A stretch of DNA of 64,000 bases. Source: Pseudomonadales bacterium (GTDB taxonomy: Bacteria > Pseudomonadota > Gammaproteobacteria > Pseudomonadales > IMCC2047). The position numbers and the translations under genes are program-made. The notes beneath the pieces are model-generated. The model was not told the DNA's origin. It saw nothing but the letters and a program-made list of their open reading frames with translations, and made no database searches. The stretch covers positions 1 through 64,000 of the forward strand of contig JACKNY010000003.1 in NCBI GenBank assembly GCA_024234615.1, written 5' to 3'. Within the stretch, counting starts at the first letter, position 1; every line of letters begins with the position of its first letter. This document shows positions 1 through 8,403 of the stretch, piece after piece.

Positions 1-1104
1 CCCCTCCCTCACCGGGGCGTCGCAGACAAACTGCAGGTACTTGAGCATGCCCCTTGCGTTAGCAAAAGCGGCATGGTCGGCCATAATTTGATTGGGAAAC
101 CAGTTGGCAATATCAGCGGCTAACGCAGCACTGCCACCGCCGACGAACAGCACACGATCCAACTCCACACCGAGTCCAAGCTTGCGGCGGGTTTCGGTAT
201 AGAGTCGCTCCACCAACTCGCGTTTTGCTTCCGCCACCATGGCCGAGACATCGTGATCCTTGCCATGCAGGCGCAACCGATGTGTATCGACGGCCCGACT
301 GATACTCTGCTCGCCGAGCTCGTTGATATCGAACTGTTCCTGTATACGGTTCGCCACGCGAATCTTGACGTTCAGCATGCCGCGATTCAGAGAGCCGGAG
401 GAACCGTGCACAATGCCCTGGTCCTGAACCACTACATAATCCGTGGTGCGGCCACCGATATCGACAATGGCGATGGGCGCGTTGACGCGATCCGCGTCCA
501 ACGTCACACCATCATCATCGGTCATAACAATCACATAGTCGTACCAGGCAGCCAGCGCCTCCGGAATAACTTCATGAAAGGCGATGCTCACCTTTAGGAG
601 CCCCTGTTGCGCTGACCTTTGCGATGCTTTTCTGGCAACAACAGGCTCAACCGCCAATTTCAAACCATCCCTTTTGGCCTGGATCGCTTGTCGTCGTTGC
701 TGACCATCGTTGCGGTAAAAGGCGGAGACCGGCAACCCCGTCACCACATGGACGGATCGGCCCGACAAACCCGCCTGTTGCAGTGCATGCTGGACGATCA
801 CCCGATTCAGGGCCGAGCCAGGGTATTCATCGAATTGGGTGGGCTCACCATCGACCGCACCGACGGAATACACACTGCCACCGGTTTCGTACTCAAAAAT
901 TTTCTGTTCCTCATCCCGTATCCAGGTGACACCGGCCGATCCCATGCGTGCCCGCGAAGGCACCGCCAGGAGGCGACCATCCGGTAACGCCACTTTGGTA
1001 TAGGCATAGCCGTCATCGAGACCCACCTGTCCCACCGCCATGGGATTAGTGGTCACGGGAGGTTTGTCTTCGTCAGAAAATTTCTCATCGGTCAGTTCTG
1101 TCAT
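1..1104 (-). CDS. ParM/StbA-like actin-family ATPase, 3' end cut by window edge
   Basis: An open frame runs from an ATG at 1104 to the left edge without a stop (368 codons visible). It shows the actin-like ATPase signature: a phosphate-1 loop near residue 28 (VGLDDGYAYTK), a phosphate-2 loop about two thirds along (VDIGGRTTDY) and an adenosine-binding stretch (VLFVGGGSAAL) near the visible end. ParM/StbA proteins polymerise into filaments that push DNA copies apart, so this is likely the element's partition motor. The start has a Shine-Dalgarno-like AGGAAT about 9 bases upstream. It is the last visible gene of a leftward operon. Family is clear; the exact partition role is inferred. Confidence 0.85.
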   Translation of the reverse strand, partial: MTELTDEKFSDEDKPPVTTNPMAVGQVGLDDGYAYTKVALPDGRLLAVPSRARMGSAGVTWIRDEEQKIFEYETGGSVYSVGAVDGEPTQFDEYPGSALNRVIVQHALQQAGLSGRSVHVVTGLPVSAFYRNDGQQRRQAIQAKRDGLKLAVEPVVARKASQRSAQQGLLKVSIAFHEVIPEALAAWYDYVIVMTDDDGVTLDADRVNAPIAIVDIGGRTTDYVVVQDQGIVHGSSGSLNRGMLNVKIRVANRIQEQFDINELGEQSISRAVDTHRLRLHGKDHDVSAMVAEAKRELVERLYTETRRKLGLGVELDRVLFVGGGSAALAADIANWFPNQIMADHAAFANARGMLKYLQFVCDAPVREG

Positions 1105-1136
1105 GGTGCGATTCCTGATATCGGGGTTAGCTGTCT

Positions 1137-1532
1137 TTACTCACCGATCACTCGTCTCAGGTGCGTAAAGGGTTTTCTGGTGTCGTTTGGGGGAGCAAGC
1201 CTGGCGCGTTCGCTGTTGTGTGAGCTGCCAGGTGACCGCGCAGCGTGATCGACCATCGTCTCGGTTGTTCGCGGCTGGACGGAACCCGATCCGCGACTTC
1301 CGTTTATCTGGGTGGATGTACACGGCTGGCTCATAGGAATTGTGTGTGCCGGCAGCGCTTGCTCAGATCTGATGGCCTGACACTCGCTTCGAAATCCCAC
1401 CAGCAACAGCTGCCGCAACCACTCGTTTTGTCTGCTGTTAGGCAGGCGGCGTAAACGCTGAAGCACCATCGCTTCGAGTGGAATTCGCGTATCGAGCGAG
1501 ATGACAAGCTGCTGAAGCGTGCTGGTGGCCAC
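1137..1532 (-). CDS. Small basic protein upstream of parM-like gene; possible partition adaptor
   Basis: This 131-residue protein starts 5 bases after the stop of the preceding gene with GAGGG about 10 bases upstream of its ATG, and ends 32 bases before the parM-like start, so it is in the same operon. The first 50 residues look like a compact helical or ribbon-helix-helix segment (LQQLVISLDTRIPLEAMVL, then an Arg/Leu-rich helix); the rest is polar and low in structure. I do not recognise a family. Its size, charge and position fit a ParR-like DNA-binding adaptor for the actin-like ATPase, but ParR usually follows parM, so this is only a suggestion. Confidence 0.5.
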   Translation of the reverse strand: MATSTLQQLVISLDTRIPLEAMVLQRLRRLPNSRQNEWLRQLLLVGFRSECQAIRSEQALPAHTIPMSQPCTSTQINGSRGSGSVQPRTTETMVDHAARSPGSSHNSERARLAPPNDTRKPFTHLRRVIGE

Positions 1533-1537
1533 GGCGT

Positions 1538-2278
1538 TCAGCCCTCGTCAGAATCTGCGATGGCGTTGTTATTCAGCTGTTGAAATGCCAGGGGACGCAG
1601 AGACGGCAACCGCTCACCATTGAGGATGTCCTGGGGAATCTCGCCCATCCGCTCTCTCGCTTTGATGGCTGCCGGTGTTCCTTGCCGGATATCGGAGCGA
1701 CGAACGTCCAGGCAGTGATACCCCTGGGGCAACGCAAACACCCGGCGCACCCATCGCCCACTAGCCGACACCTGCTCAATGAGGTCAGTGGGCATGTCGA
1801 GACCTAAGTGATGCAACGTCATGTCTGCGCACATCAACCGGTCGTACTCACCCAGCAACTGTGCAGCGCGGAAGGCGTAGGGATTGGCGAACTGTAACGA
1901 TACGCGCTGTGGTCGACTCGATTGTGCGACGGTGAATTCGAGCGCACTGTTGGATTCAGTGATAAGGGCGTCCATCCTTTGCTGCAATCCCTGCAGCTGT
2001 GCTCGGATATCGGCAACGCCCTCTTCCACTTTGAGCAACCACCAGTCGGCATAAGGGTCGTCGAAGCGGACGGCCTGCCATAGCGACTTCAGCCGATCTG
2101 CAAAACCGATCAATCCCATAATGGCAGGCTTGCCATCGGCTGCACGGCGGCCGCGGATCAGGCTCTGGGCCTGATAGGTCTGAATCGTCAACCAGACTTC
2201 ACCCTGCAGGGCGCCTGGCACTGACTCGTTTTGATTTTCGGCTGTACTCTCGTGTGACTGCTCTGCGTCTGAATTCAT
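1538..2278 (-). CDS. PFL_4669-family ICE protein (DUF1845/AcaB-like)
   Basis: The protein (246 residues from the ATG at 2278) matches the PFL_4669 family found in PFGI-1-class conjugative elements, with the stretch IQTYQAQSLIRGRRAADGKP and a following FADRLKSLWQAVRFDDPYAD block. Function in this family is not settled; DUF1845 relatives include AcaB, a component of a conjugation activator. I prefer the ATG at 2278 because GGGA lies 9 bases upstream; an ATG at 2287 has that motif too close. It sits between the replication gene and the partition genes in one leftward operon. Confidence 0.75.
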   Translation of the reverse strand: MNSDAEQSHESTAENQNESVPGALQGEVWLTIQTYQAQSLIRGRRAADGKPAIMGLIGFADRLKSLWQAVRFDDPYADWWLLKVEEGVADIRAQLQGLQQRMDALITESNSALEFTVAQSSRPQRVSLQFANPYAFRAAQLLGEYDRLMCADMTLHHLGLDMPTDLIEQVSASGRWVRRVFALPQGYHCLDVRRSDIRQGTPAAIKARERMGEIPQDILNGERLPSLRPLAFQQLNNNAIADSDEG

Positions 2279-2913
2279 TTGCGTCATTCCCTTCAAGATC
2301 AACTCTGACGTGCTATGAATCCACGAATGGGAAAATGGCACCACGGAATATCCATCCGACTGGTGCAGTGTTTTGTGTTGTTGCGATCAGATGGTTCCAG
2401 TGGAAGCAGTGCGGGGAAGTAACGACAGAGAGATGTCACATCGTGTGTGACAACGGGCGGCAGCGCTATTTGTCCATATTCAATGATGCTCGTAACTTGG
2501 CCAGCTGCTCCAGCCCATAGGCTTGGTTTCGTGCTCGCTCTTCAGCCGCTTTACTTTTCTGTTCTTCGTTTTCTGGCGGCGGGACGTGATGTGCCCGATC
2601 GTGTCTTGCCTCGGCCACCTTGATCCCGAGGTTGGGCACAAATTCGCCTTGTTGTGCCGCCTTGCACAGCGAATGCAAGAATCGCAGCTCGTCATAAACC
2701 GGCTTCATGCCTTTTTGCTCAGACTCCAGACGACCCTGAAGTTCGTCGAGCACCAACTGCCGATCATCAAGATCGATCATGGCAAGATACCCGTCCGCCA
2801 GGTGTTTCTGGTTCTCCGACAAGCGCGGCGGATAGATCAGCGCTCGCTCTGTCACCGACGGGACTGATGGATTGGATTCAGAAAATGTTTTCTCTTGATG
2901 GTTTGTATTTTGT

Positions 2914-2962
2914 GTAGTGGTTGTTGTAGTTGTTTTTTTATAATGACTACTACAACGACTAC
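2914..2962. repeat. Imperfect inverted repeat around a T-rich spacer inside the replication gene
   Basis: A 17-base arm at 2914-2930 (GTAGTGGTTGTTGTAGT) matches the reverse complement of 2946-2962 at 15 of 17 positions. The 15-base spacer is almost pure A/T with seven consecutive T. On the coding strand this is a low-complexity Ser/Thr stretch. Initiator genes of lambda-type replicons carry their origin inside the gene, so this may be an origin, but biased codons alone could also make such a repeat. Confidence 0.5.
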
Positions 2963-3189
2963 TGTAGTGTTCCTTAGCCTCCGCCTTTGAATTTTGGTCC
3001 TGGACGGATTGTGCTGATGCGCAGGCCCCGGACGAATTTTTCAGTTTCCCGATGGTCGCGGCGTGAAAGGTAAAATAACGACCGCTGTTGCCGTGGTTTC
3101 CGCTGGAAACTGACAATTGTTGGGCGGCCTGCAGTCGACGCTCAATAGTTGACTCCTTCCGTCCTATTAACCCGGCATTCAAATAGATA

Positions 3190-4224
3190 TTATGCGGCAT
3201 AGCGAATGAACTCAGCGTCAAAGTATTTGGCAACTCGCCCGGGCAGCTTTTGCAATTTCCGCAGGTGGTTCAATGCTTTCGCCTTGAGTTCCTTCTTGTT
3301 GCGTGCCGGCTGCCCCTTGTGAACGCCTGCCTTCAAATCACAGTTCAGATATTCGTCGGGATTCAGTTCCGGCGAATAGGCCGGCAGGTAGAAGACTTCT
3401 ATTTCATCCTCATGCTCAGCCAGCCACGCCTTGACCTTGCGGGCGTGATGAACGCGCAAGTTGTCGAGAATCAGGAAAACTTTGCGCTGCGCATCCTTGA
3501 TCAGCCGCTTCATGAAATCGATCAGGAGGTCGGCATTCATCGTGCCGTCGAAGAACCGAAAGCGCACCTTGCCCTGGTTGGTCACCGCGGAAATCAGATT
3601 GATCGACTCCCGCTTGGCATTGAGCCGAATGACTGGAGTTTGGCCCCTTGGTGCATAGCCCCGTGTATGCTGGCAGTCGTTCCTGAGACCTGTCTCATCA
3701 CCCCAGTAAATTTCGGCATTCTCTGCCTTCGCTCGGGCGTGAATCGAGGGGTATTCTTCGTCCAGCCAACGCTGGACCTCAGCAGGGCGCTGCTCATAGG
3801 CCTTCTTCTTCGGCTTCTGAACGGTAAAACCCCAACGCCTGAGATACTCACCCACGGTGCGGATGGCGAGTTTCAAGCCCGCGACCTGCTGAATCAGTTG
3901 CTGCACTGCTTCACGGGTCCACAGGGCGTAGCGCAACTTCAGCTGGTCGGGTGTCTTGTCGATCAACTGTTTCTGGATCATCGCCTCCTGCTCTTGGGTC
4001 ATCCGCCGACCAGAACCTTCCCGGCGCCCCCGAGCTCGGGCCTGCAAAGCCTTTGCGCCGCCGTCCTGGTATTTCTTGATCCAGCGACCGACTGTGAGGT
4101 AATGGACGCCGACTTGTTCACCAATCTCACGATGGGTGTATCTGCCGGTTTTCCACATTCGTACGGCCTGTTTGCGTTTTTCCTCCTGGGCCGCGGCAGG
4201 GAGGGTGCGAGCGTCTTCATTCAT
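3190..4224 (-). CDS. IS630-family transposase
   Basis: A full-length 344-residue DDE transposase. The N-terminal 110 residues form helix-turn-helix DNA-binding modules (YTHREIGEQVGVHYLTVGRW). The catalytic domain shows the expected acidic residues: Asp in IYWGDETGL near residue 175, Asp in FLILDNLRVHH near 250, and the terminal acid in PAYSPELNPDEYLN near 290. It moves the IS by cut-and-paste into TA sites. The start is the ATG at 4224, ten bases inside the right end of the IS, so transcription probably depends on a promoter at or outside the end. Confidence 0.93.
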   Translation of the reverse strand: MNEDARTLPAAAQEEKRKQAVRMWKTGRYTHREIGEQVGVHYLTVGRWIKKYQDGGAKALQARARGRREGSGRRMTQEQEAMIQKQLIDKTPDQLKLRYALWTREAVQQLIQQVAGLKLAIRTVGEYLRRWGFTVQKPKKKAYEQRPAEVQRWLDEEYPSIHARAKAENAEIYWGDETGLRNDCQHTRGYAPRGQTPVIRLNAKRESINLISAVTNQGKVRFRFFDGTMNADLLIDFMKRLIKDAQRKVFLILDNLRVHHARKVKAWLAEHEDEIEVFYLPAYSPELNPDEYLNCDLKAGVHKGQPARNKKELKAKALNHLRKLQKLPGRVAKYFDAEFIRYAA

Positions 4225-4234
4225 GCAGCCATTA
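3190..4234. mobile_element. IS630-family insertion sequence (1,045 bp)
   Basis: The element is flanked by TA on both sides (3188-3189 and 4235-4236), the target duplication of the IS630/Tc1-mariner group. The ends are imperfect inverted repeats: TTATGCGGCAT at the left and, read on the minus strand, TAATGGCTGCAT at the right. Size matches the 1.0-1.2 kb usual for the family. It holds one full-length transposase whose stop codon (TAA) is the very left tip of the element, so the copy looks intact and recent. Confidence 0.92.
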
Positions 4235-4809
4235 TATCATATCTATATGGCTGCCGGATTAATAACGACTCACCTTCCTGAATATCCTTATCCAGACTCT
4301 CCAACACAGCTTGCGCCACGCGCCGGACGCGGGCGTGATGATGCTCCTGGGATTGGGTAACGAATGCCATGTAGGACTCATCCAGGTACAGGGCATCGAC
4401 CAGAGGCAGGGGTTCATCGTGAAGACTGTAGACATTGCCGGTGAAACGGCCGCTTTTTTGACGCACTCTGGCACACAGCGTTAGCCAACGCGTCAAGCGC
4501 AGAATGGCAATAGCACGAGAGACAGTGGAGGTTGAGGAAACGTTAGTTTTAGCCGCAATGGTATCGTAATCGGGGAACGCCGTTCGTCCTCCAGTCTCCC
4601 TGGCATGGAGCATGATAACCATCCATACCAGTTTATCGACGGGTTCCAACACCGGATCCTGGATGACCATGGCCGGCACGGCCTGATGCCAATTCCCCAT
4701 GAACAACATGGCATCCGGTAACGATGGATCACTCTGGGCACGAACCTTGGCAACAGTTGCCTTGATTAAAGCGTCGAGAGCAACAGTTTCTGGTCGCAGC
4801 GCATCCGCT

Positions 4810-5412
4810 TCATGAGCCATTCTCGGCAACCCGCCCGGACGTCGCGGCACTGCTTCCCACGCCGTAGGTTTCCCAACGCTGCACCAGCGCCCAAATCGAT
4901 CGCAATCCAATGCCTGTCTGTTGCTGTAGGTCGAGATAGTCCTCTGCAGTTAATGTGGATTTGTCATCCGCCTGTACCTTATCCTGCCAGGCATACCAGA
5001 GCGCGTGGGTATCGGTTTCATTCAGTTCGGGAGGCCGGCCCACGGCCGGCGCCAGCGTCAACAATCGGCGCCATCGCGTGTACTCCCGAGAACTCACACC
5101 AAACAGCTGCTGCATCATCTCTAACGGTGCGTCCGCGACCAGCAATGTTCGCTGCAGATCCTCAGATTCCCGCTGATGACGCAGGTGATCGAGCATCGGC
5201 CAAAAAACATCACGATTGAGACCAATCTGCAGACAGTGCACACGCAGTGCATCGGCCCGATAGAGATCGGCCAGATTCATCTCTTTCAGGGCGTCCAGTT
5301 CTTTGGGGCCAAAGTTCATGGCGCGCAATGCCTGCTGATCCCCCTCTGCCAGACATCGCATGGCGTACAACAGCACGGCGGTGGTGAGGTCGGCTTCCTT
5401 ATTGGACGACAT
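4810..5412 (-). CDS. DUF2857 family ICE protein
   Basis: A 200-residue protein of the DUF2857 family, which in PFGI-1-class elements lies between ParB and the replication protein exactly as here. I choose the ATG at 5412 because a strong AGGAGG sits 8 bases upstream; a GTG three codons earlier overlaps that signal. The middle region (LFGVSSREYTRWRRLLTL) looks like a helix-turn-helix, and the C-terminal half is acidic and helical. Its start overlaps the end of parB by 14 bases, implying translational coupling. A role in element replication or regulation is inferred from context only. Confidence 0.75.
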   Translation of the reverse strand: MSSNKEADLTTAVLLYAMRCLAEGDQQALRAMNFGPKELDALKEMNLADLYRADALRVHCLQIGLNRDVFWPMLDHLRHQRESEDLQRTLLVADAPLEMMQQLFGVSSREYTRWRRLLTLAPAVGRPPELNETDTHALWYAWQDKVQADDKSTLTAEDYLDLQQQTGIGLRSIWALVQRWETYGVGSSAATSGRVAENGS

Positions 5413-6916
5413 CGCTTTCACCTCCTTGTTGCGCCCAAAGCTCGACCCCGGTATCGAAGGCTAACCGTTTAATGCTCCGGTAGGACTCCATCATTTGCAG
5501 CAAACGCTGCCAGTCTGGCGGGTTCAGTTGTTGCCAGAGCTGGCTGTTGAGATGGCCGGGATCAGGCGTCCAGACACTGCCAAAGAGCAGACCGGCATCA
5601 TGGGATGCCAAGGCCTGGTATAGGGGCGAGTCTTTATCCAGGTAGGCCAGGACAATGTCCGTCGGAGCGACGGTCAACTCTGAGCTCGCAGCCAACTGCC
5701 ACCAGAGTGCGGACACTAAATCCAGCATGTCCTGGTCAAGGGATTCCCGCAGCTCCGGTGAAGGCACATCAATCAGCAGAAAGCCCAAGCCCTGATCCGG
5801 CAGATGAATGACTGTCTCGTGCAGTCCGTGGGATGTCGCCAGGGTTACTGCGCAGTCCCACAACTGGCTCCGCAAAACCTCAAGATTTCTTTGCTGACCA
5901 CCTTTTTGGGAATTCGGCGCAGAGGTCAACTCAGCTGCCATGTTCGGTTGGTCTTTGCTTTTGTCGCGACCACTCGCCGGTGAATCGATGCCAGCGGACT
6001 GTTTTTCCAATGTCATCGTATTCGATGACGGCCCACTATCGGAATGCTCCGGGTGTTCCGGGTCCCTGTCCGCCCCCGGCTCTGTATCCTCTTCGGTATG
6101 AGCGGGAAGGCTGAATGCGCGGCCCGATAGTTGTGCCTCCATCTCCAGATGAATCACCTGGCGATTCAGTTCGGACTCCACGGCGATCTCATTTTCCAAT
6201 GCATCGCGCAGTGGCTGAATGTCCCATTCGGCGCCATCATGACGGCGACACAACTCGGCAAAGATCGCATCGAAGACGGTGTTATCCCCCAATTGGCGAC
6301 GATCCCAGATCGCTCGGGCAGCGCGTTCAAGGGCTCGGATCTTTTCCACCTGTGGTCGACCCAATCCGGCAGCTAAGGCTTTTGGCATCAATGGCCACAA
6401 GGTCTCAACGGCATATCCCATTTTGGAAATCATGCTGTGGCTGAGCCCGAAACCTCGCTCTCTGAACAACTCTTCCAGTTGGCGCTGAGACAGGCTCTCA
6501 ACCCCCATCTCGCTTTCGAGGAGAGACTTTGCTTCGAATACGGCCAACGCTTTATCGATGAAAGGCAAACCGCCGCGCAATTCGTTTTCCCGGAGGTGGG
6601 CAAAAAGTACATTGGACTCCTGCGACCAGGGCTTGACGACGCAATCGATCCAGCGAAATCGCTCATCGCCGGTTTCGTCCAAAAGCTCCTTCAGTATCCT
6701 CAGCCGTGTATTGCCGCCACTGTGGAGCACATAATCAGCAGCCCCCGGCTCCTGTGATAGCACCAATGGTTGATCCAGGCCTTCAGCCTGGATCGACGCC
6801 TTTATTCGATCGTATTCAGGGTTCTGCTGCCGACGGGGATTGCGGGAGTAATGGTGGATACGAGTGACGTCTACACGGGTGATCTCGTGGGCGGATGGCG
6901 ATCTCTCAGGCGTCAT
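5399..6916 (-). CDS. PFGI-1-class ParB family protein
   Basis: A 505-residue ParB-like protein. Residues 10-120 are a ParB/Srx-type nuclease/CTPase fold (HYSRNPRRQQNPEYDRI, then LHSGGNTRLRIL and FAHLRENELRGG), followed by a helix-turn-helix (LSQRQLEELFRERGFGLSHS) and a long acidic, Pro/Ser-rich C-terminal half. It is longer than chromosomal ParB (about 300 residues), as is usual for the ICE PFGI_1 ParB class. The ATG at 6916 has AGGTGG 7 bases upstream and overlaps the end of the Cro-like gene. It probably binds element DNA in partition or gene control; no ParA is visible in the window. Confidence 0.87.
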   Translation of the reverse strand: MTPERSPSAHEITRVDVTRIHHYSRNPRRQQNPEYDRIKASIQAEGLDQPLVLSQEPGAADYVLHSGGNTRLRILKELLDETGDERFRWIDCVVKPWSQESNVLFAHLRENELRGGLPFIDKALAVFEAKSLLESEMGVESLSQRQLEELFRERGFGLSHSMISKMGYAVETLWPLMPKALAAGLGRPQVEKIRALERAARAIWDRRQLGDNTVFDAIFAELCRRHDGAEWDIQPLRDALENEIAVESELNRQVIHLEMEAQLSGRAFSLPAHTEEDTEPGADRDPEHPEHSDSGPSSNTMTLEKQSAGIDSPASGRDKSKDQPNMAAELTSAPNSQKGGQQRNLEVLRSQLWDCAVTLATSHGLHETVIHLPDQGLGFLLIDVPSPELRESLDQDMLDLVSALWWQLAASSELTVAPTDIVLAYLDKDSPLYQALASHDAGLLFGSVWTPDPGHLNSQLWQQLNPPDWQRLLQMMESYRSIKRLAFDTGVELWAQQGGESDVVQ

Positions 6917-7193
6917 CGTTGCCACCTGCTTCTTGTGCACCCGATTCAGGCACGACGCCGTAGAAAATCTCTGGATGTCGAACCATGCTCGCCCGAGGCA
7001 CAGGCTCCAGTCGACCATCCGAAAGGTCCGCCACAGTACGGGTGTAATGCTCGATTTGCGTCGCCATCAATGGACTGGCATATCGATGCTGGCCGGCAAT
7101 CTGATACAAGTAGGAGACTGAGTCGCCACACGCCGCAGCGACGTCGGCCCGCTCCCGCTTGGTTGCCATCTTGAGGAAATCCTTTAGCTCCAT
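6906..7193 (-). CDS. Cro/YdaS-like DNA-binding repressor
   Basis: A 95-residue protein whose first 60 residues are a helix-turn-helix of the YdaS/Cro type (MELKDFLKMATKRERADVAA, then SVSYLYQIAGQHRYASPLMA). It is transcribed divergently from the S24 repressor gene and is the first gene of the leftward replication operon, the layout of a lambda-like cI/cro switch. The start at 7193 begins the domain; an in-frame ATG at 7205 is an alternative, and neither has a clear ribosome site. Its role would be to switch the operon on by opposing the other repressor, inferred from position. Confidence 0.75.
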   Translation of the reverse strand: MELKDFLKMATKRERADVAAACGDSVSYLYQIAGQHRYASPLMATQIEHYTRTVADLSDGRLEPVPRASMVRHPEIFYGVVPESGAQEAGGNDDA

Positions 7194-7288
7194 GCGCAGA
7201 AACATTAGCACCGTGCGAATCATTGAACAACGCTCAATCACCGCTTTTTGTTTATCACTCTGCTAAAAATCATGCTAAAGTGTTTCGC
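7194..7288. promoter_or_regulatory. Divergent promoter/operator region between Cro-like and CI-like genes
   Basis: The 95-base gap between the two divergent regulators is AT-rich and holds repeated TGCTAAA words (around 7261 and 7273) and a related TAGCACC near 7209. Such short repeats between cI- and cro-like genes are normally operators for both proteins. I cannot assign individual -35 and -10 boxes with confidence. Confidence 0.5.
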
Positions 7289-7963
7289 ATGACGCTAAAA
7301 CTTAACCAGATCCGGCTCCACAATCTTGAAGTTCTGATTGCCGAAGCGGGCTCAGCTGCCAAGTTGGCGCGCGCGGCCGGGACCAATAGCTCCTACCTCA
7401 GCCAGGTGCGCAACCAGCTCCCCACCAAAAAAGGAACGCCCCGCTCTATCGGAGATGAGCTGGCGGAGAAACTGGAAAAGGCCATGAATAAAGACCAAGG
7501 ATGGATGGATACCCCCCATGCGGACGGGGCAAGACAAAAAGAACACAACGCCCACGATGGCCCGGATTTGCGCAGTCTCCACCCGCTGATATCCTGGGTC
7601 CAAGCGGGAAACTGGTATGAGATTTCTGAAAGTTTCGTGCCGGCCTACGGTTCAGAACTTTTACCCTGCCCGGTGTGCTGTAGTCCTGAATCCTTTGTAC
7701 TTAGGGTTCGCGGCAGCAGTATGGAACCCAAATTTCATGAGGGCGACCTGATTTTTGTTGACCCCAATGTTTCACCTGACCACGGAAAGTACGTGGTTGT
7801 TCGACTCGATGAATCCAATGAAGCCACGTTCAAGCAGTTAATTATTGAAGAGGGCAAGCAGTACCTGAAGGCGCTCAACCCTGATTGGCCGAATCGCATT
7901 ATCGAAGTGGATGAAGAAGCGACAATCTGTGGAGTCATTGTCTTCAAGGGAGAAGTTGTCTAA
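7289..7963 (+). CDS. CI/LexA-type autocleaving repressor (peptidase S24)
   Basis: A 224-residue repressor with an N-terminal helix-turn-helix (residues 10-50, AKLARAAGTNSSYLSQVRNQ) and a C-terminal S24 domain. The Ala-Gly cleavage site is seen in WVQAGNW near residue 107, the catalytic Ser in RGSSMEPKFHEGD near 152 and the catalytic Lys in ATFKQLI near 190. Such repressors are cleaved when RecA is activated by DNA damage, releasing the element. The ATG at 7289 starts the domain; upstream in-frame codons lie inside the operator region. It probably represses the divergent operon and its own gene. Confidence 0.88.
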   Translation: MTLKLNQIRLHNLEVLIAEAGSAAKLARAAGTNSSYLSQVRNQLPTKKGTPRSIGDELAEKLEKAMNKDQGWMDTPHADGARQKEHNAHDGPDLRSLHPLISWVQAGNWYEISESFVPAYGSELLPCPVCCSPESFVLRVRGSSMEPKFHEGDLIFVDPNVSPDHGKYVVVRLDESNEATFKQLIIEEGKQYLKALNPDWPNRIIEVDEEATICGVIVFKGEVV

Positions 7964-8008
7964 ACGCTGATCGTAGAATAAGACTCCTACCCACATAAGG
8001 ACTAACCA

Positions 8009-8272
8009 GTGATCAGCACAAACAACAGTAAAAAAATAACTACCTTGATCAACCGAAAAACATTGTTGGCAATGATTCCACTTTCGGACCGCGCCATTTA
8101 CGACATGGAAAAGCGCGGAGAATTTCCATGCCGCATCGTTTTGACGAGCCGTAAGGTGGCCTGGGATTTAGCTGAAATAGAGCATTGGATAGAGGAACGA
8201 AAGCAGTCCAGAGATAAAGCCATCAGACCTGGCTCTGCTGCCACGCCAGGGACTCCATCCGGAACAAAGTGA
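8009..8272 (+). CDS. AlpA-family regulator
   Basis: An 87-residue protein with the AlpA/excisionase-type winged helix-turn-helix: LINRKTLLAMIPLSDRAIYD, then GEFPCRIVLTSRKVAWDLAEIEHWI. It starts with GTG at 8009. AlpA proteins activate integrase genes or act as excision factors, and it stands 45 bases after the S24 repressor and about 380 bases from the end of the integrase gene. The C-terminal 20 residues are a disordered Gly/Ser/Pro tail. Confidence 0.82.
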   Translation: MISTNNSKKITTLINRKTLLAMIPLSDRAIYDMEKRGEFPCRIVLTSRKVAWDLAEIEHWIEERKQSRDKAIRPGSAATPGTPSGTK

Positions 8273-8403
8273 CCGCCTCCACAAAGGCTTGTTTAGCTTG
8301 CTGATAAAAAGATAGATTCGATTCTGACTTGTAAGAACAATTAGCTCAATGCTAATGTTTTTCCTGGCTTATATGAGCTTTTGACTCTATCGGACATCAA
8401 AAC

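Larger units (their letters stand above)
2466..4820 (-). pseudogene. STY4528-family island replication protein, split by IS630
   Basis: Two fragments of one gene flank an IS630 element. The 5' part (from the ATG at 4820) contains a winged-helix-like region (PDYDTIAAKTNVSSTSTVSRA) typical of replication initiators; the 3' part (3187-2466) holds a Thr/Ser-rich linker and a charged C-terminal domain. Removing the IS and one TA copy rejoins the frame exactly as ...RQPYRYD-IYLNAGLIG..., giving a protein of 435 residues. The start overlaps the end of the DUF2857 gene by 11 bases. The 5' fragment now ends after four extra residues encoded by the IS. The element's own replication is therefore probably lost or depends on the fragments. 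The family comes from context and sequence; the split is certain. Confidence 0.8.

Noticed and set aside
253..987. Rightward reading frames over the first kilobase
   Set aside because: They run antisense to the ParM-like gene, whose frame shows clear ATPase motifs; these are shadows.
3250..4281. A 343-codon rightward frame over the IS630 element
   Set aside because: It is antisense to an intact transposase with full DDE motifs and has no family resemblance.
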